64,000 nt of DNA. It comes from Comamonas sp. JUb58 (GTDB lineage: Bacteria; Pseudomonadota; Gammaproteobacteria; Burkholderiales; Burkholderiaceae_C). Below the pieces are notes generated by a model, which was not told the origin of the DNA, did no database searches, and was given only the letters and a program-made list of their open reading frames with translations. Positions 32,971 through 44,151 of the stretch are shown here, in pieces. Positions within the stretch are counted from its first letter, which is position 1, and each line of letters starts with the position of its first letter. Position numbers and translations under genes: made by a program. The DNA lies in the NCBI RefSeq assembly GCF_004364775.1, contig NZ_SOAL01000005.1:62001-126000 (forward strand). The letters are read 5' to 3'.

Positions 32971-34602
32971 CTATGCCGGGCTGTGCAGCCGAAACCGTTG
33001 TAGTTTTCCCGTAGCCGTGCGCGGCAGCTGCGCGACAAAATCCACGGCCCGTGGGTATTTGTAGGGCGCGACCGTGCTTTTGACGAAATCCTGCAAGGTC
33101 TTGACCATGTCCGCGTCCGCTGCAAAGCCCGGGCGCAGCACCACAAAGGCCTTGACGATCTGGCCGCGCTCGCTGTCGGGCAGGCCAATCACCGCGCATT
33201 CGGCCACCGCTGCATGGGCCAGCAAGGCGTCTTCGACCTCGGGCGCGGCAATGTTGTAGCCCGAGGAGATGATCATGTCATCGGTGCGTGCCTGGTAGAC
33301 GAAGTAGCCGTCCGCATCCATCACATAGGCGTCACCGGTCAGGTTCCAGCCCGCATGCACATACTGGGTCTGGCGGCTGTCGTTCAGGTAGCGGCAGCCG
33401 GTGGGGCCTTGCACCGCCAGCTTGCCCACCGTACCGGCCGGCACTTCCCGGCCCTGCTCGTCGACCACCTTGGCGCGGTAGCCGGGCACGGCGCGGCCAG
33501 TGGCGCCGGGCCGGGCCTCGTCCTCGCGGTGCGAGATAAAGATGTGCAGCATCTCGGTCGAACCGATGCCGTCGATGATCTCGATGCCGGTGGCGGCTTT
33601 CCACAGCGCGCGGGTCGAGGCATTCAAGGCCTCGCCGGCCGACACGCATTTGCGCAACCGGGTCTGGCGCAGCCGTTCGCCCTGTTGGGCCATCACGCGG
33701 TACGAGGTCGGCGCGGTGAACACCACGGTGGCGCCAAACTGCTCGATGCCATCGACCAGCTGCAGCGGTCCGGCCTTCTCCAACAGCGCCATCGAGGCAC
33801 CAATCGCCATCGGAAACAGCACCTGGCCACCCAGGCCAAAGGTAAAGGCCAGCGGCGGGCTGCCAATGAAGACATCATCGGGCTCGGCCTGCAGCACATG
33901 GCGGGGCCAGCAGGCGCAAACCGCCATCACATCACGGTGGAAATGCATCGTCGCCTTGGGCACGCCCGTGGTGCCCGAGGTAAAGCCCAGCAGGCAGGTG
34001 TCGGTTGCCGCCGTCTGCAGCGTGTCGAAATGCGGCGAGGCCTGGGCCATCAGCGGCTCCAGCGCCTGCTCTGCCGGCAGGCCGCTGCCATTGAAGTAGC
34101 GCACCGCCTGCAAGCGCGGGTTGGCCGCCTGCGCTGCCTGCACCTCGGCCAGCAAGGCCGCATCGCAGAGCGCATGGCTGATCTGGGCAATCTCGATGAT
34201 GGTGCCCAGCTCCTTGGCGCGCAGCAGCGGCATGGCGGCCACCGCAATGCCGCCGGCCTTGACGACGGCAAACCAGCTCGCCACCATCATCGGGTTGTTG
34301 GGGGCACACAGCAGCACGCGGTTGCCGGGCACCAGGCCCATCTGCGTGGTCAGCAAATTGGCAATGCGGTTGGCCTGGGCCTGCAGCTCGGCATAGGTCC
34401 AGCGCACACCGGGGGCCTGCAGGCAGAGGCGCTCGCCCCGGCCTTCGGCCACATGGCGGTCCAGCAGCTCGGCGGCGCAGTTGAGCCGTTCGGGGAACTG
34501 CAGCTCGGGCAGGTCAAAGTGGTACTCCGGCTGCAGCTCGGGCGGCGGCAGATGCGTGGCGGCAAAGCGGTCGATATGCGCGGTATAGGGCGTGGCAGAC
34601 AT
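32971..34602 (-). CDS. Aryl-CoA ligase (2-aminobenzoate/benzoate-CoA ligase type)
   Basis: 543 residues, ANL-family adenylating enzyme that activates an aromatic acid with ATP and CoA. The P-loop A3 is LLGFTSGTTGVPKATMH, A5 is IDGIGSTEMLHIF, A8 is DDMIISSGYNIAAPEVE, and the A10 Lys is in PRTATGKLQRF. The overall pattern (ERLNCAAELLDRH, WTYAELQAQANRIAN) matches the benzoate-CoA ligase group. The ATG at 34602 has GGAG upstream; longer frames start in the 59-bp gap and the neighbouring gene. The probable substrate is 2-aminobenzoate, judged from the neighbouring flavoprotein; salicylate is the alternative. Confidence 0.9.
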   Translation of the reverse strand: MSATPYTAHIDRFAATHLPPPELQPEYHFDLPELQFPERLNCAAELLDRHVAEGRGERLCLQAPGVRWTYAELQAQANRIANLLTTQMGLVPGNRVLLCAPNNPMMVASWFAVVKAGGIAVAAMPLLRAKELGTIIEIAQISHALCDAALLAEVQAAQAANPRLQAVRYFNGSGLPAEQALEPLMAQASPHFDTLQTAATDTCLLGFTSGTTGVPKATMHFHRDVMAVCACWPRHVLQAEPDDVFIGSPPLAFTFGLGGQVLFPMAIGASMALLEKAGPLQLVDGIEQFGATVVFTAPTSYRVMAQQGERLRQTRLRKCVSAGEALNASTRALWKAATGIEIIDGIGSTEMLHIFISHREDEARPGATGRAVPGYRAKVVDEQGREVPAGTVGKLAVQGPTGCRYLNDSRQTQYVHAGWNLTGDAYVMDADGYFVYQARTDDMIISSGYNIAAPEVEDALLAHAAVAECAVIGLPDSERGQIVKAFVVLRPGFAADADMVKTLQDFVKSTVAPYKYPRAVDFVAQLPRTATGKLQRFRLHSPA

Positions 34603-34661
34603 CTCGCAAACTCCAGGCTGAAGGCGGAAACCGGGACCGGCGTCCAGGTACTCGGCAGTGG

Positions 34662-35837
34662 TCAAGGCGCGGTGGGCGCCACTTGTTTGAGCAGCTCGCG
34701 GGCGATGATGAGTTGCTGCACCTCGGTCGCCCCTTCGTAGATGCGCAGCGCGCGGATCTCGCGGTACAGGCGCTCGACCGGCTGATCGCTGACGACACCC
34801 AGACCGCCCCACATCTGCAGCGCCGCATCAATCACCTGCTGCGCGTTCTCGGTGGCGGTCATCTTGGCCATTGCCGCCTCGCTGGTCACGCTCTGGCCCT
34901 GGTCGCGCTGCCAGGCGGCGCGGTAGGTCAGCAGCGCGGCGCTGTCGATCTGCGTCGCCATTTGCGCGAGCTTGGCCTGGGTCAGCTGAAAATCGGCCAG
35001 CACGCCCTGGAACATGCGGCGGCTGGTGGCGCGCTGCAAGGCCTCGTCCAGCGCACGGCGGGCAAAGCCCAGCGCGGCGGCCGCCACCGAGGTGCGAAAC
35101 ACATCCAGGGTGCGCATCGCCAGCTTGAAGCCCTCGGCCGCCGCGCCAATGCGCTGGCTGACCGGCACGCGGCAGCCGCTGAAGCGCAGCCGCGCCAGCG
35201 GGTGCGGCGCAATTACATCGATGCGCTCGGCAATCTCCAGGCCGGGCGTGTCGGCATCCACGATCAGCGCCGAGATACCGCGCGCGCCCGGTGCCTCGCC
35301 GGTGCGCACAAACACCACATAGAAGTCGGCAATGCCGCCGTTGGAGATCCAGGTTTTTTCGCCGTCGATGACATAGTGGTCGCCGTCCAAACGGGCGGCG
35401 CAGGCCATGGCGGCCACGTCCGACCCGGCATCGGGCTCGGACAGCGCAAAGGCCGCAATCGCCTCGCCCCGTGCAACCCGGCCCAGGTAGCGCGCCTTCT
35501 GCGCCTCCGTGCCCGCCAGGCTGATCGCGCCGGAGCCCAGCCCCTGCATTGCAAACGCAAAGTCGGCCAGGCCGTTGTGGCGCGCCAGGGTCTCGCGGAT
35601 CAGGCAGATGGCGCGGGTGTCGATTTGCGCGGCTGCGCCGCCATGCGCCTCGCCCGCCACCGCATGGCGCAGCCAGCCCGCCTGGCCCAGCGCCTGCACC
35701 AGGCTGCGGCAATCGCCATCGGTATCGCCGCTGTGCACATGGGCCACATGCTGGGCGGCCCAGGCATCCAGCGTCTGCGCCAGGTCCGCATGGTGCGGCT
35801 CAAAAAACGGCCACTGCAGGTAACGGGTGTCGGCCAT
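34662..35837 (-). CDS. Acyl-CoA dehydrogenase
   Basis: 391 residues, FAD enzyme that puts a trans-2 double bond into an acyl-CoA. Signatures are [99 protein letters not shown] (C-terminal signature with catalytic Glu). The ATG at 35837 is one base after the enoyl-CoA hydratase stop. In this operon it would act in beta-oxidation of the reduced, ring-opened or alicyclic CoA ester. Confidence 0.93.
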   Translation of the reverse strand: MADTRYLQWPFFEPHHADLAQTLDAWAAQHVAHVHSGDTDGDCRSLVQALGQAGWLRHAVAGEAHGGAAAQIDTRAICLIRETLARHNGLADFAFAMQGLGSGAISLAGTEAQKARYLGRVARGEAIAAFALSEPDAGSDVAAMACAARLDGDHYVIDGEKTWISNGGIADFYVVFVRTGEAPGARGISALIVDADTPGLEIAERIDVIAPHPLARLRFSGCRVPVSQRIGAAAEGFKLAMRTLDVFRTSVAAAALGFARRALDEALQRATSRRMFQGVLADFQLTQAKLAQMATQIDSAALLTYRAAWQRDQGQSVTSEAAMAKMTATENAQQVIDAALQMWGGLGVVSDQPVERLYREIRALRIYEGATEVQQLIIARELLKQVAPTAP

Positions 35838-35838
35838 G

Positions 35839-36693
35839 TCAGTTCCCCTGGAATTGCGGCTTTTGCTTGGCCACAAAGGCCTCGTAGGCGCGCTTAAAGT
35901 CTTCGGTCAGCATGCAGATGGCCTGCGCCTGCGCCTCGGCCTCGATCGCCTGGTCAATGGTCATCGCCCATTCCTGGTGCAGCATGGTCTTGGTGATGCC
36001 ATTGGCAAAGCTGGGGCCTGCGACCAGGTCGGCGGCCATCTTCTGCGCCTGCTCCAGCAGCGCTTCGGGCTCGGCCAAACGGTTGAAAAAGCCCCAGCGC
36101 TCGCCCTCTTCGCCGCCCAGGCTGCGGCCGGTGTAGAGCAGCTCGCTGGCGCGGCCCTGGCCGATGATGCGCGGCAGAAAGGCGCAGGCACCCATGTCGC
36201 AACCCGCAAGGCCGACGCGGTTGAACAGGAACGCCGTCTTGCTGCGCGCCGTGCCCAGGCGCATGTCCGAGGCCATCGCCATGATGGCGCCCGCACCGGC
36301 ACAGATGCCATCGACCGCCGCAATGATGGGCTGCGGACAGGCGCGCATGGCCTTGATCAGCTCGCCCGTCATGCGGGTGAACATCAGCAGCTCGGGCGCC
36401 TTCAGGGCCACCAGCGGGCCGATGATTTCATGCACATCGCCGCCCGAGCAGAAGTTGCCGCCCGCGCCCACCAGCACCACGGCCTTCACATCCTGTGCCC
36501 ACTTCAGCTGGTGGAACAGGTCGCGCAGCTCGGCATAGGACTCGAAGGTCAGCGGGTTCTTGCGCTCGGGCCGGTTGAGGGTGATCGTTGCCACCCCGGC
36601 ATGGACCTGCCACAGAAAATGCCGGGCCTGGTAGCCGGCCAGTTGCTGGTGGTTGCCCGCCACCAGGGCGGGGTCGATTCGGTATTCACTCAT
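35839..36693 (-). CDS. Enoyl-CoA hydratase/isomerase family protein
   Basis: 284 residues, crotonase fold. Core motifs [36 protein letters not shown] (oxyanion hole), [26 protein letters not shown], and [20 protein letters not shown]. The usual second catalytic Glu position reads CDMGA in place of the common PEXG, suggesting a specialised reaction (isomerase, hydrolase or ring-opening) like other aryl-CoA cluster crotonases. The start is the ATG at 36693 with GGAG upstream; the long upstream frame is antisense noise from the SDR gene. Confidence 0.92.
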   Translation of the reverse strand: MSEYRIDPALVAGNHQQLAGYQARHFLWQVHAGVATITLNRPERKNPLTFESYAELRDLFHQLKWAQDVKAVVLVGAGGNFCSGGDVHEIIGPLVALKAPELLMFTRMTGELIKAMRACPQPIIAAVDGICAGAGAIMAMASDMRLGTARSKTAFLFNRVGLAGCDMGACAFLPRIIGQGRASELLYTGRSLGGEEGERWGFFNRLAEPEALLEQAQKMAADLVAGPSFANGITKTMLHQEWAMTIDQAIEAEAQAQAICMLTEDFKRAYEAFVAKQKPQFQGN

Positions 36694-36716
36694 GCCTGTC
36701 TCCAGAGATTCGGGGT

Positions 36717-37490
36717 TCACATCACTTCGCCGCCAGCCACCGCAATGGACTGGCCGGTCATCGCGCCAGCCCCCTTGCCGCAGAGCCAGACGACGGCATC
36801 GGCCACCTCTTGCGGCTGCACCAGACGGCCCTGGGGGTTGTCGCGCACAAATTCGGCCATGGCCTGCTCGGGGCTGCGGCCGGTCTTGGCCACCACCCGG
36901 TCGATGCTGGTCTTGACCAGGTCGGTTTCGGTATAGCCCGGGCACACGGCATTGACCGTGATGCCCCGGCTCGCCACCTCCAGCGCCAGCGCCCGGGTCA
37001 AGCCCACCACGCCATGCTTGGCTGCCACATAGGCCGACACATAGGCGTAGCCGATCAAGCCTGCGGTGCTGGCCACGTTGACGATGCGGCCATAGCCCGC
37101 CGCCTGCATCGCCGGCAGCACCTGCTGCATGCAGAGCATGGTGCCGGTCAGGTTCACCGCCAGCATCTGCGACCAGAGCTGGGCATCGGTCTTCATGAAG
37201 GGTGCGCTCTGCGCCTGGCCGGCGTTGTTCACCAGGATCTGGATATCGCCAAAGGCGGCCACGGCCTGCGCAAAGGCCGCCACCACCTCTGGCCCCTGTG
37301 CCACATCGGCCAGCACCAACTGGCACTGGCCCGGGAAGGCATCCACCAGTTTTTGCAGCGGCTCGGGCCGGCGGCCCAGCACCGTCACCCGCGCGCCCTG
37401 CGCCAGCAGCTGGCGCGCAATCGCCTCGCCAATGCCCTGGCCGGCGCCGGTCACCAGCGCATGTTGTCCTTGCAAGCTCTTGGTCGCCAT
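36717..37490 (-). CDS. Short-chain dehydrogenase/reductase
   Basis: 257 residues, classical SDR. The cofactor motif TGAGQGIG, the NNAG tetrad segment, catalytic Ser in VASTAG, and the YVAAK (Tyr-x-x-x-Lys) motif are all present, with GYTETDLV after them. In this operon it is likely the 3-hydroxyacyl-CoA dehydrogenase of ring-cleavage beta-oxidation. It lies 12 bp after the flavoprotein gene and 23 bp before the hydratase gene. Confidence 0.93.
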   Translation of the reverse strand: MATKSLQGQHALVTGAGQGIGEAIARQLLAQGARVTVLGRRPEPLQKLVDAFPGQCQLVLADVAQGPEVVAAFAQAVAAFGDIQILVNNAGQAQSAPFMKTDAQLWSQMLAVNLTGTMLCMQQVLPAMQAAGYGRIVNVASTAGLIGYAYVSAYVAAKHGVVGLTRALALEVASRGITVNAVCPGYTETDLVKTSIDRVVAKTGRSPEQAMAEFVRDNPQGRLVQPQEVADAVVWLCGKGAGAMTGQSIAVAGGEVM

Positions 37491-37502
37491 CTGTGCTGCT
37501 CC

Positions 37503-39836
37503 TCAATGGCCGGCGGCCGCTTGCTGGGCCTTTTCGCGCTCGAACAGGCTCTCCATCTGGCGCTTGCCGGCAAAGTAGGGCTGGGGCCAGGCGATGGCGG
37601 TGTAGCCAATCTTGGCCGCCTCGGTCAAGGTCCAGGCCGGGTTGGCCAGGTGCGGGCGTGCCACGGCACAAAGGTCGGCACGGCCAGCCGCGATGATGGA
37701 GTTGGCATGGTCGGCCTCGCTGATCGCGCCGACGGCCATCGTCGCAATGCCCGCCTCCTGGCGGATGCGGTCGGCAAACGGGGTCTGGAACATACGGCCA
37801 TAGACCGGCTTTTCCTGCTTGCTGACCTGGCCGGATGAGCAGTCGATCAGATCCGCGCCAGCGGCCTTGAAGGCCTTGGCAATCTCCACCGCGTCATCGG
37901 GGGTGATGCCGCCGGGCACCCAGTCATGGGCGGAGATGCGCACCGACATGGGCCGCTCCTGCGGCCAGACGGCGCGCACGGCCCGAAACACCTCCAGCGG
38001 GTAGCGCAGGCGGTTTTCCAGGCTGCCGCCATAGGCGTCGTCGCGCTGGTTGGTCAAGGGCGAGATAAAGCTGGACAGCAGATAGCCATGGGCGCAGTGC
38101 AGCTCCAGCCAATCGGCGCCCACCTCGGCAGCCATCTGGGCAGCGTGCACAAACTGCTGCTTGACCTCGTCCATCTGGGCCAGGCTCATCGCCTGCGAGA
38201 TCTGGCTGACGCCCTCCAGGTACTGCTGGGGCGAGGCCGAGATGATGGGCCAGTTGCCCTCGGTCAGCGGCAGGTCCGTGCCCTCCCAGGCCAGGCGGGT
38301 CGAGGCCTTGGCGCCGGCATGGCCGATCTGCATCGCAAACTTGGCATCGGTATGGGTGTGGATCCAGTCGCTGATGCGCCGCCAGGCCTGCTTTTGGGCC
38401 TCGCTGTAGGTGCCCGGGCAGCCGGGGGTGATACGGCCTTCGGGGCTGACGCAGGCCATCTCGGCAAACACCAGACCGGCGCCGCCCATGGCGCGCGCGC
38501 CCAGGTGCACCAGGTGGTAATCGCCCGGCACGCCATCGACGGCCGAGTACTGCGCCATCGGCGAGACGACGATGCGGTTCTTCAAGGTCAGGCCGCGCAA
38601 GGTATAGGGCAGAAACATCGGCGGCGGCGCCTTGCCCTGCACCTGCACCTGCACCCCGTTTTGCGTAGCCAGCCAGGCCTCATAGCCGCCCAGCCAGGCG
38701 GCATCGCGCAGGCGCAGGTTCTCGTGGCTGATGCGCTGGCTGCGCGTCAGCATCGAGTACATGAACTGCTCGGGCTCCAGCTGGTCGCAGTAGCGCTTGC
38801 CGCAGACCTCGAACCACTCCATCGCGTTCCAGGCGGCATTCTGGATGCGCAAGGTCTCCACCCGGCGCAGCGCCTGGTAGGCCTCCAGCACCGCAGGGAT
38901 CTGCGCCTTGCCATCGCCCAGCTGCTGGAACTGCCGCGCCAGCTCGATCGCATCCTCGATCGCCAGCTTGGTGCCCGAGCCAATCGCGAAATGCGCCGTG
39001 TGCACGGCATCGCCCATCAGCACCACATGGCTGCCCTTGGCGTTCTGCAGCCACCACTGGTCGCAGACCACGCGCTGAAAATTGATCCAGGCCGAGCCGC
39101 GCAGATGGCGGGCATTGGTCATCAGGTGCGCGCCCTGCAGGTTATCGGCAAACAGCTTTTCGCAGAAGGCAATCGACTGCTCCTGGTCGGCCGTGTCCAG
39201 GCCGCAGGCCTTCCAGGTCTCCTCGGTGGTCTCGACGATGAAGGTCGAGGTCTTGTCGTCGAACTGGTAGATATGGGCCTGGAACCAGCCATGCTCGGTG
39301 CGCACAAAGTCAAAGGTGAATGCCTCGTAGACCTTGTTGGCGCCCAGCCAGATAAAGCGGTTGGGGCGGGTGACGATACCGGGCTTGAACACCTCGGCGT
39401 ATTTAGTGCGGATGCGCGAGTTCACGCCATCGCTGGCGATGATGAGGTCGGCATCGGCATAGTCCTCGTCGGACTGCACATCGGTCTCGAACACGAGCTG
39501 GACGCCGAGCTGCTCGCAGCGCGCCTGCAGGATGTTGAGCAGGTGCTTGCGGCCAATGCCGACAAAGCCATGGCCACCCGAGCGGATCTTGCGGCCTTTG
39601 AAGAGCAGCTCGATATCGTCCCAGTGGTTGAAGGCCTGCTCGATCTGCAGGGCCGTCGCCGGGTCCCACTCACGCATGTTGTCCATCGTGGCATCAGAGA
39701 ACACCACGCCCCAGCCAAAGGTGTCATAGGGCTTGTTGCGCTCCACCACGGTGACGTCATGCACGGGGTCCATCTGCTTCATCAGCAGCGCGAAATACAG
39801 GCCGGCGGGGCCACCGCCTATGCAGACAATTTTCAT
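37503..39836 (-). CDS. Bifunctional flavoprotein: 2-aminobenzoyl-CoA monooxygenase/reductase or salicylyl-CoA 5-hydroxylase type
   Basis: 777 residues, two flavin domains. Residues 1-390 are a group A aromatic hydroxylase: [18 protein letters not shown] (FAD), [16 protein letters not shown] (DG motif) and [18 protein letters not shown] (GD motif). Residues 405-770 form an old-yellow-enzyme TIM barrel: [51 protein letters not shown]. This monooxygenase-plus-OYE fusion is known from the Azoarcus anthranilate pathway, where one protein hydroxylates and then reduces the ring of 2-aminobenzoyl-CoA. It is also the layout of proteins annotated as salicylyl-CoA 5-hydroxylase/oxidoreductase. The RidA neighbour tips the choice to the amino compound, but this is inference. 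First gene of the operon; operator at 39871-39892. Confidence 0.9.
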   Translation of the reverse strand: MKIVCIGGGPAGLYFALLMKQMDPVHDVTVVERNKPYDTFGWGVVFSDATMDNMREWDPATALQIEQAFNHWDDIELLFKGRKIRSGGHGFVGIGRKHLLNILQARCEQLGVQLVFETDVQSDEDYADADLIIASDGVNSRIRTKYAEVFKPGIVTRPNRFIWLGANKVYEAFTFDFVRTEHGWFQAHIYQFDDKTSTFIVETTEETWKACGLDTADQEQSIAFCEKLFADNLQGAHLMTNARHLRGSAWINFQRVVCDQWWLQNAKGSHVVLMGDAVHTAHFAIGSGTKLAIEDAIELARQFQQLGDGKAQIPAVLEAYQALRRVETLRIQNAAWNAMEWFEVCGKRYCDQLEPEQFMYSMLTRSQRISHENLRLRDAAWLGGYEAWLATQNGVQVQVQGKAPPPMFLPYTLRGLTLKNRIVVSPMAQYSAVDGVPGDYHLVHLGARAMGGAGLVFAEMACVSPEGRITPGCPGTYSEAQKQAWRRISDWIHTHTDAKFAMQIGHAGAKASTRLAWEGTDLPLTEGNWPIISASPQQYLEGVSQISQAMSLAQMDEVKQQFVHAAQMAAEVGADWLELHCAHGYLLSSFISPLTNQRDDAYGGSLENRLRYPLEVFRAVRAVWPQERPMSVRISAHDWVPGGITPDDAVEIAKAFKAAGADLIDCSSGQVSKQEKPVYGRMFQTPFADRIRQEAGIATMAVGAISEADHANSIIAAGRADLCAVARPHLANPAWTLTEAAKIGYTAIAWPQPYFAGKRQMESLFEREKAQQAAAGH

Positions 39837-39870
39837 GGCCAGAATCGTCCCGAAAAATACTTTATAACTA

Positions 39871-39892
39871 AATTATTGATGCATAAATAATT
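39871..39892. promoter_or_regulatory. Palindromic MarR-type operator between the aryl-CoA operon and its regulator
   Basis: A 22-bp palindrome with one mismatched position per half: AATTATT-G-ATGCAT-A-AATAATT. It lies in the 86-bp divergent gap that separates the flavoprotein start (39836) from the MarR start. Size and AT-rich half-sites resemble operators of aromatic-CoA responsive MarR proteins. On the operon side it sits 35-56 bp upstream of the ATG, overlapping the expected promoter. Confidence 0.7.
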
Positions 39893-39922
39893 CACTAAAA
39901 TACGAACTTACCCTATCACTGG

Positions 39923-40486
39923 ATGGGCCTGCGGTACTGCACCATGGGCGCCATGGCTGACATGCAAACCCTCTGCAACTCCCCCTCCGACACCGGCGGC
40001 GGCATGGCGGGCCGCGAGGCCGGCCTCTCGCATGACGAACACCAGGCCGTGCGCCTGTGGCTGCGGCTGATGACCTGCAGCACCCAGATCGAACAGGTGA
40101 TTCGCAGCAAGCTGCGCACCCAGTTCGCCACCACCTTGCCGCGCTTTGACTACCTGGCGCAGCTCAGCCGCTTCCCCAAGGGTCTGCGCATGAAGACGCT
40201 CTCCGAGTACCTGATGGTGACCGGCGGTAATATCACTGGCCTGACCGACCAGTTGGTGGCAGAAGGCTGGGTGGAGCGGGTGGCCGATGACGAGGACCGC
40301 CGATCGATGACGGTGCGCCTGACGCGCAGCGGAAAAAAGCAGTTCAGCGCCATGGCCAAGGCGCATGAACAATGGCTGGAGCAGTTGCTCGCGCCCCTGG
40401 GCGCGGATGCCGCACGTGAGCTGTATGACCAGCTGGGCCTGCTGCGGCAGATTGTGGGCCAGCGGGTGGAGCCAGCTGCGGGCTAA
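39923..40486 (+). CDS. MarR-family transcriptional regulator
   Basis: 187 residues. The winged-helix core runs from about residue 55 to 135: RFDYLAQLSRFPKGLRMKTLSEYLMV, TGGNITGLTDQLVAEGWVERVADDEDRRSMTVRLT, which is the MarR signature (recognition helix and DxRS-like wing DEDRRS). The N-terminal 35 residues are longer than usual. Three ATGs (39923, 39944, 39953) could start it and none has a clear ribosome-binding site. Divergent from the aryl-CoA operon with an operator between them, it is probably an aryl-CoA-relieved repressor of both. Confidence 0.9.
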   Translation: MGLRYCTMGAMADMQTLCNSPSDTGGGMAGREAGLSHDEHQAVRLWLRLMTCSTQIEQVIRSKLRTQFATTLPRFDYLAQLSRFPKGLRMKTLSEYLMVTGGNITGLTDQLVAEGWVERVADDEDRRSMTVRLTRSGKKQFSAMAKAHEQWLEQLLAPLGADAARELYDQLGLLRQIVGQRVEPAAG

Positions 40487-40509
40487 ATAGCCGACCCCAA
40501 AATGACAAA

Positions 40510-40541
40510 GAGCCTGCGGACCGCCCTGGTCCGGCAGGCTC
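40510..40541. terminator. Inverted repeat between convergent marR and usp genes
   Basis: GAGCCTGCGGACC pairs with GGTCCGGCAGGCTC (one bulged G) around a 5-base loop. It lacks a T run on either side, so termination may be weak, but its place between convergent stops fits. Confidence 0.55.
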
Positions 40542-40568
40542 TCAGGCTTCTCTGGCCCTCCGCGGAAA

Positions 40569-41054
40569 TTACATCGCGGTATCGGCCTGGCTGAGGTCGC
40601 CATCGACCTCATCGGCCTCCAGCACTTCGGGCATCTTGACGATGGTGGTCGGCACCTTGCTGTGGCGGGCCACCTCGCGCGAGACCGAGCCAATCAGAAT
40701 GCTGCCCAGCATGGTCTCCCCCGTGGCACCCAGCACGATCAGGCCGCAGCCCTTTTCTTCGGCAATGTCGAGCAGGCTCACATAGATATCGCCCAGGCGG
40801 ATCTCCACCTCATACGACACACCGGCCAGGCGCAGCATGTCCAGCGCGGGGGCAACCAGGTCCATGCCCGCTTCCAGGCTGGCATTGGCGATCAGCTCCG
40901 AATCCTGCGTGGCCAGCTCCAGAAAGCTGGCCTCTTTTTGCACATGGGCGACCACCACATGGGCACGCAAGCCCTGCTGCACCAGTTGTACGCCGTGCTG
41001 TACCGCCTGCAGCGAGTTGGGCGAACCGTCGACGGCGATCATGATGTTGAGCAT
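40569..41054 (-). CDS. Universal stress protein (UspA family)
   Basis: 161 residues, single Usp domain. N-terminal MIAVDGSPNSLQAVQHG, and the ATP-binding G-2x-G-9x-G(S/T) region LIVLGATGETMLGSILIGSVSREVARHSKVPTTIVK is intact, so it is likely the ATP-binding type. The ATG at 41054 has AAGGAG seven bases upstream; the longer frame through 41150 has no such site. A single gene, convergent with marR. Confidence 0.93.
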   Translation of the reverse strand: MLNIMIAVDGSPNSLQAVQHGVQLVQQGLRAHVVVAHVQKEASFLELATQDSELIANASLEAGMDLVAPALDMLRLAGVSYEVEIRLGDIYVSLLDIAEEKGCGLIVLGATGETMLGSILIGSVSREVARHSKVPTTIVKMPEVLEADEVDGDLSQADTAM

Positions 41055-41092
41055 GGGCTTCTCCTTGGCAGTGAAAGATAAGACCAGTGTAG

Positions 41093-42352
<1,260 letters not shown>

Positions 42353-42733
42353 GCCGCATGCACCGCCAAGGCCTCGTGCGCTACAAAGCGTGGGGGCCAC
42401 GAGACAGCGCAGCACGGCGCTTGACAGCGCTTGCGTAAAGTACGAGACAGCGCCATCTCGGGCTTGGCGCCCTGGTCGATGCGCTTGCCCTCAGCAGCCA
42501 AGGCGCGAACTTTCAGCCGAATTTTTCAGATTGATGCGCCAGCCGGCATGATTCTTTAGCTCCCATTTTGGAAGCAATAGCGATTGACTGAGGTTATCTA
42601 CTGAGCAAAACCTCAGCCAGAACCTGCGCAACCGGGGCGTTCCGCCCGTCCGCCAATGTGTGACTGACCCACGGGGTCGGGCCCATGTCTGTGCAGGGGA
42701 GCGGGTATATTTCGCCCATCCTCCCTCACACCC
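42353..42733. other. Non-coding gap between tgt and the GGDEF gene
   Basis: 381 bp with no gene recognised. It includes an 8-bp inverted repeat (42588-42595 with 42609-42616) and a TTGACA at about 42420 without a matching -10 box. Promoter of the downstream GGDEF gene is expected here but was not resolved. Confidence 0.5.
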
Positions 42734-44146
42734 ATGCCGACCGCGTCGTCCGTCCACCCCTTGGAGCAACCCCGTAGCGGTCGCTTGCTGCTCTGCGCCA
42801 GCTTGGCCGTATTTGCTGCGGCCATGGTGGGCATCTTGCTGCGCCCGCTGGGCTATCTGTCGGTGTTCTGGCCCGCCAACCAGATCGTGCTGGTGCTGCT
42901 GCTGCGCTACCCGCGCCTGATGCGGCCTGTTGGCCTGGCAGCCCTTTTTGCCAGCTTTGTGCTGGCCGATCTGATCACCGGCACCTCCTTGTGGCTGTCC
43001 TTGGGCTTTACGACCGCCAATCTGTGCGGCGCCGCCTGCGGCTGGTTGTTCTTGCGCCGGCAGTCCAAGCGCGATCTGCAGATGGAAGGCCAGTCATCCG
43101 CGCTGATGGTCTTCTTTGCCAGCGGCATGGCATCGGCAGCATCGGCGGCCATTGGCGGGCCCATCAGCGCCTGGGCCTTTGAGATGTCGATGAGCCATGG
43201 GCTGCTGATGTGGTGGACCGGCGAATGGATGAACGCCATGATGCTGCTGCCGTTCCTGCTGGCCCTGCCGTCGGCCAGCAAGCCCACTGCGATGCAAGAT
43301 CGCCAGTCCTGGGCCTTGAAGCTCCTGCCCGCCCTGGCGGTGATCACTTTGGAGACGACCAGCTATATGGTGGGCAACAAGGTGGGCTCCTTGGTGTTCT
43401 CGCTGCCTGCGCTGCTGTGGTGTGCGCTGTCCTACCGCATCTTGACGACGGCCATCATCACCATGCTGGTGTTTGTGACCAAGGTGATCGTGATCTCCAA
43501 CATCGTGGGCTTTATCCCCGCCAATGTGCTGGATGTGGCCAGCCTGCGCCTGGGTATCACGATGCTGATCCTGGGTCCGCTGTCGGTGGCGGGCTCGCAT
43601 GCGGCGCGTGCCGAGCTGCTGCACCGCATGCGCTACCAGGCCCACCACGACAGCCTCACCGATGTGCTGAGCCGCAACGGCTTTGTGCAGGCCAGCCATG
43701 CGCTGCTCAAGCGCCTGACGCATGAGGGCAGCTCGGCCGCAGTGCTGATGCTGGACCTGGACCATTTCAAGCGCGTCAACGACAACCACGGCCATGCCAG
43801 CGGCGACCGCCTGCTGCGCGATGTCAGCCAACTGCTGACCGAATCGCTGCGGCCCCAGGATGTGCTGGGCCGCATAGGCGGTGAAGAGTTCGCCGTGGTG
43901 TTGCCCCACATCAGCTTTGAGGATGCCGCTGCCATCGCCGATCGCCTCTGCCAAACCGTGCGCAGTGGCCGCTTCCAGACCGCGCACAACGAGCCATTGC
44001 GGGCCACGCTCAGCATCGGCCTGGCCTACAAACAGACGCTGCGACCCGGCGACAGCCTGGAAGACCTGCTGCGCGAAGCGGACCTGGCCCTGTACCAGGC
44101 CAAGTCCCATGGCCGCGATTGCGCGGTGTGGACGGCGCCGCTCTAA
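42734..44146 (+). CDS. Diguanylate cyclase with MASE1-like membrane sensor
   Basis: 470 residues. The N-terminal 290 form about eight membrane helices in a MASE1-like arrangement (FWPANQIVLVLLLRYPRL, ITGTSLWLSLGFTTANLCGA). The C-terminal 170 are a GGDEF domain with GGEEF active site in VLGRIGGEEFAVVLPH. An RxxD motif (RPQD) lies five residues before it, which is the inhibitory I-site, so product feedback is expected. Substrate-binding FKRVNDNHGHASGD is present. No EAL domain is attached, so it should make cyclic di-GMP. Confidence 0.93.
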   Translation: MPTASSVHPLEQPRSGRLLLCASLAVFAAAMVGILLRPLGYLSVFWPANQIVLVLLLRYPRLMRPVGLAALFASFVLADLITGTSLWLSLGFTTANLCGAACGWLFLRRQSKRDLQMEGQSSALMVFFASGMASAASAAIGGPISAWAFEMSMSHGLLMWWTGEWMNAMMLLPFLLALPSASKPTAMQDRQSWALKLLPALAVITLETTSYMVGNKVGSLVFSLPALLWCALSYRILTTAIITMLVFVTKVIVISNIVGFIPANVLDVASLRLGITMLILGPLSVAGSHAARAELLHRMRYQAHHDSLTDVLSRNGFVQASHALLKRLTHEGSSAAVLMLDLDHFKRVNDNHGHASGDRLLRDVSQLLTESLRPQDVLGRIGGEEFAVVLPHISFEDAAAIADRLCQTVRSGRFQTAHNEPLRATLSIGLAYKQTLRPGDSLEDLLREADLALYQAKSHGRDCAVWTAPL

Positions 44147-44151
44147 GCCGT

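Noticed and set aside
26562..40486. Catabolic island acquired by transfer
   Set aside because: No integrase, insertion sequence, tRNA junction or visible composition shift at either border; it looks native.
42588..42616. Inverted repeat as a terminator after tgt
   Set aside because: Only 8 bp, a 13-base loop and no T run; 236 bp beyond the tgt stop.
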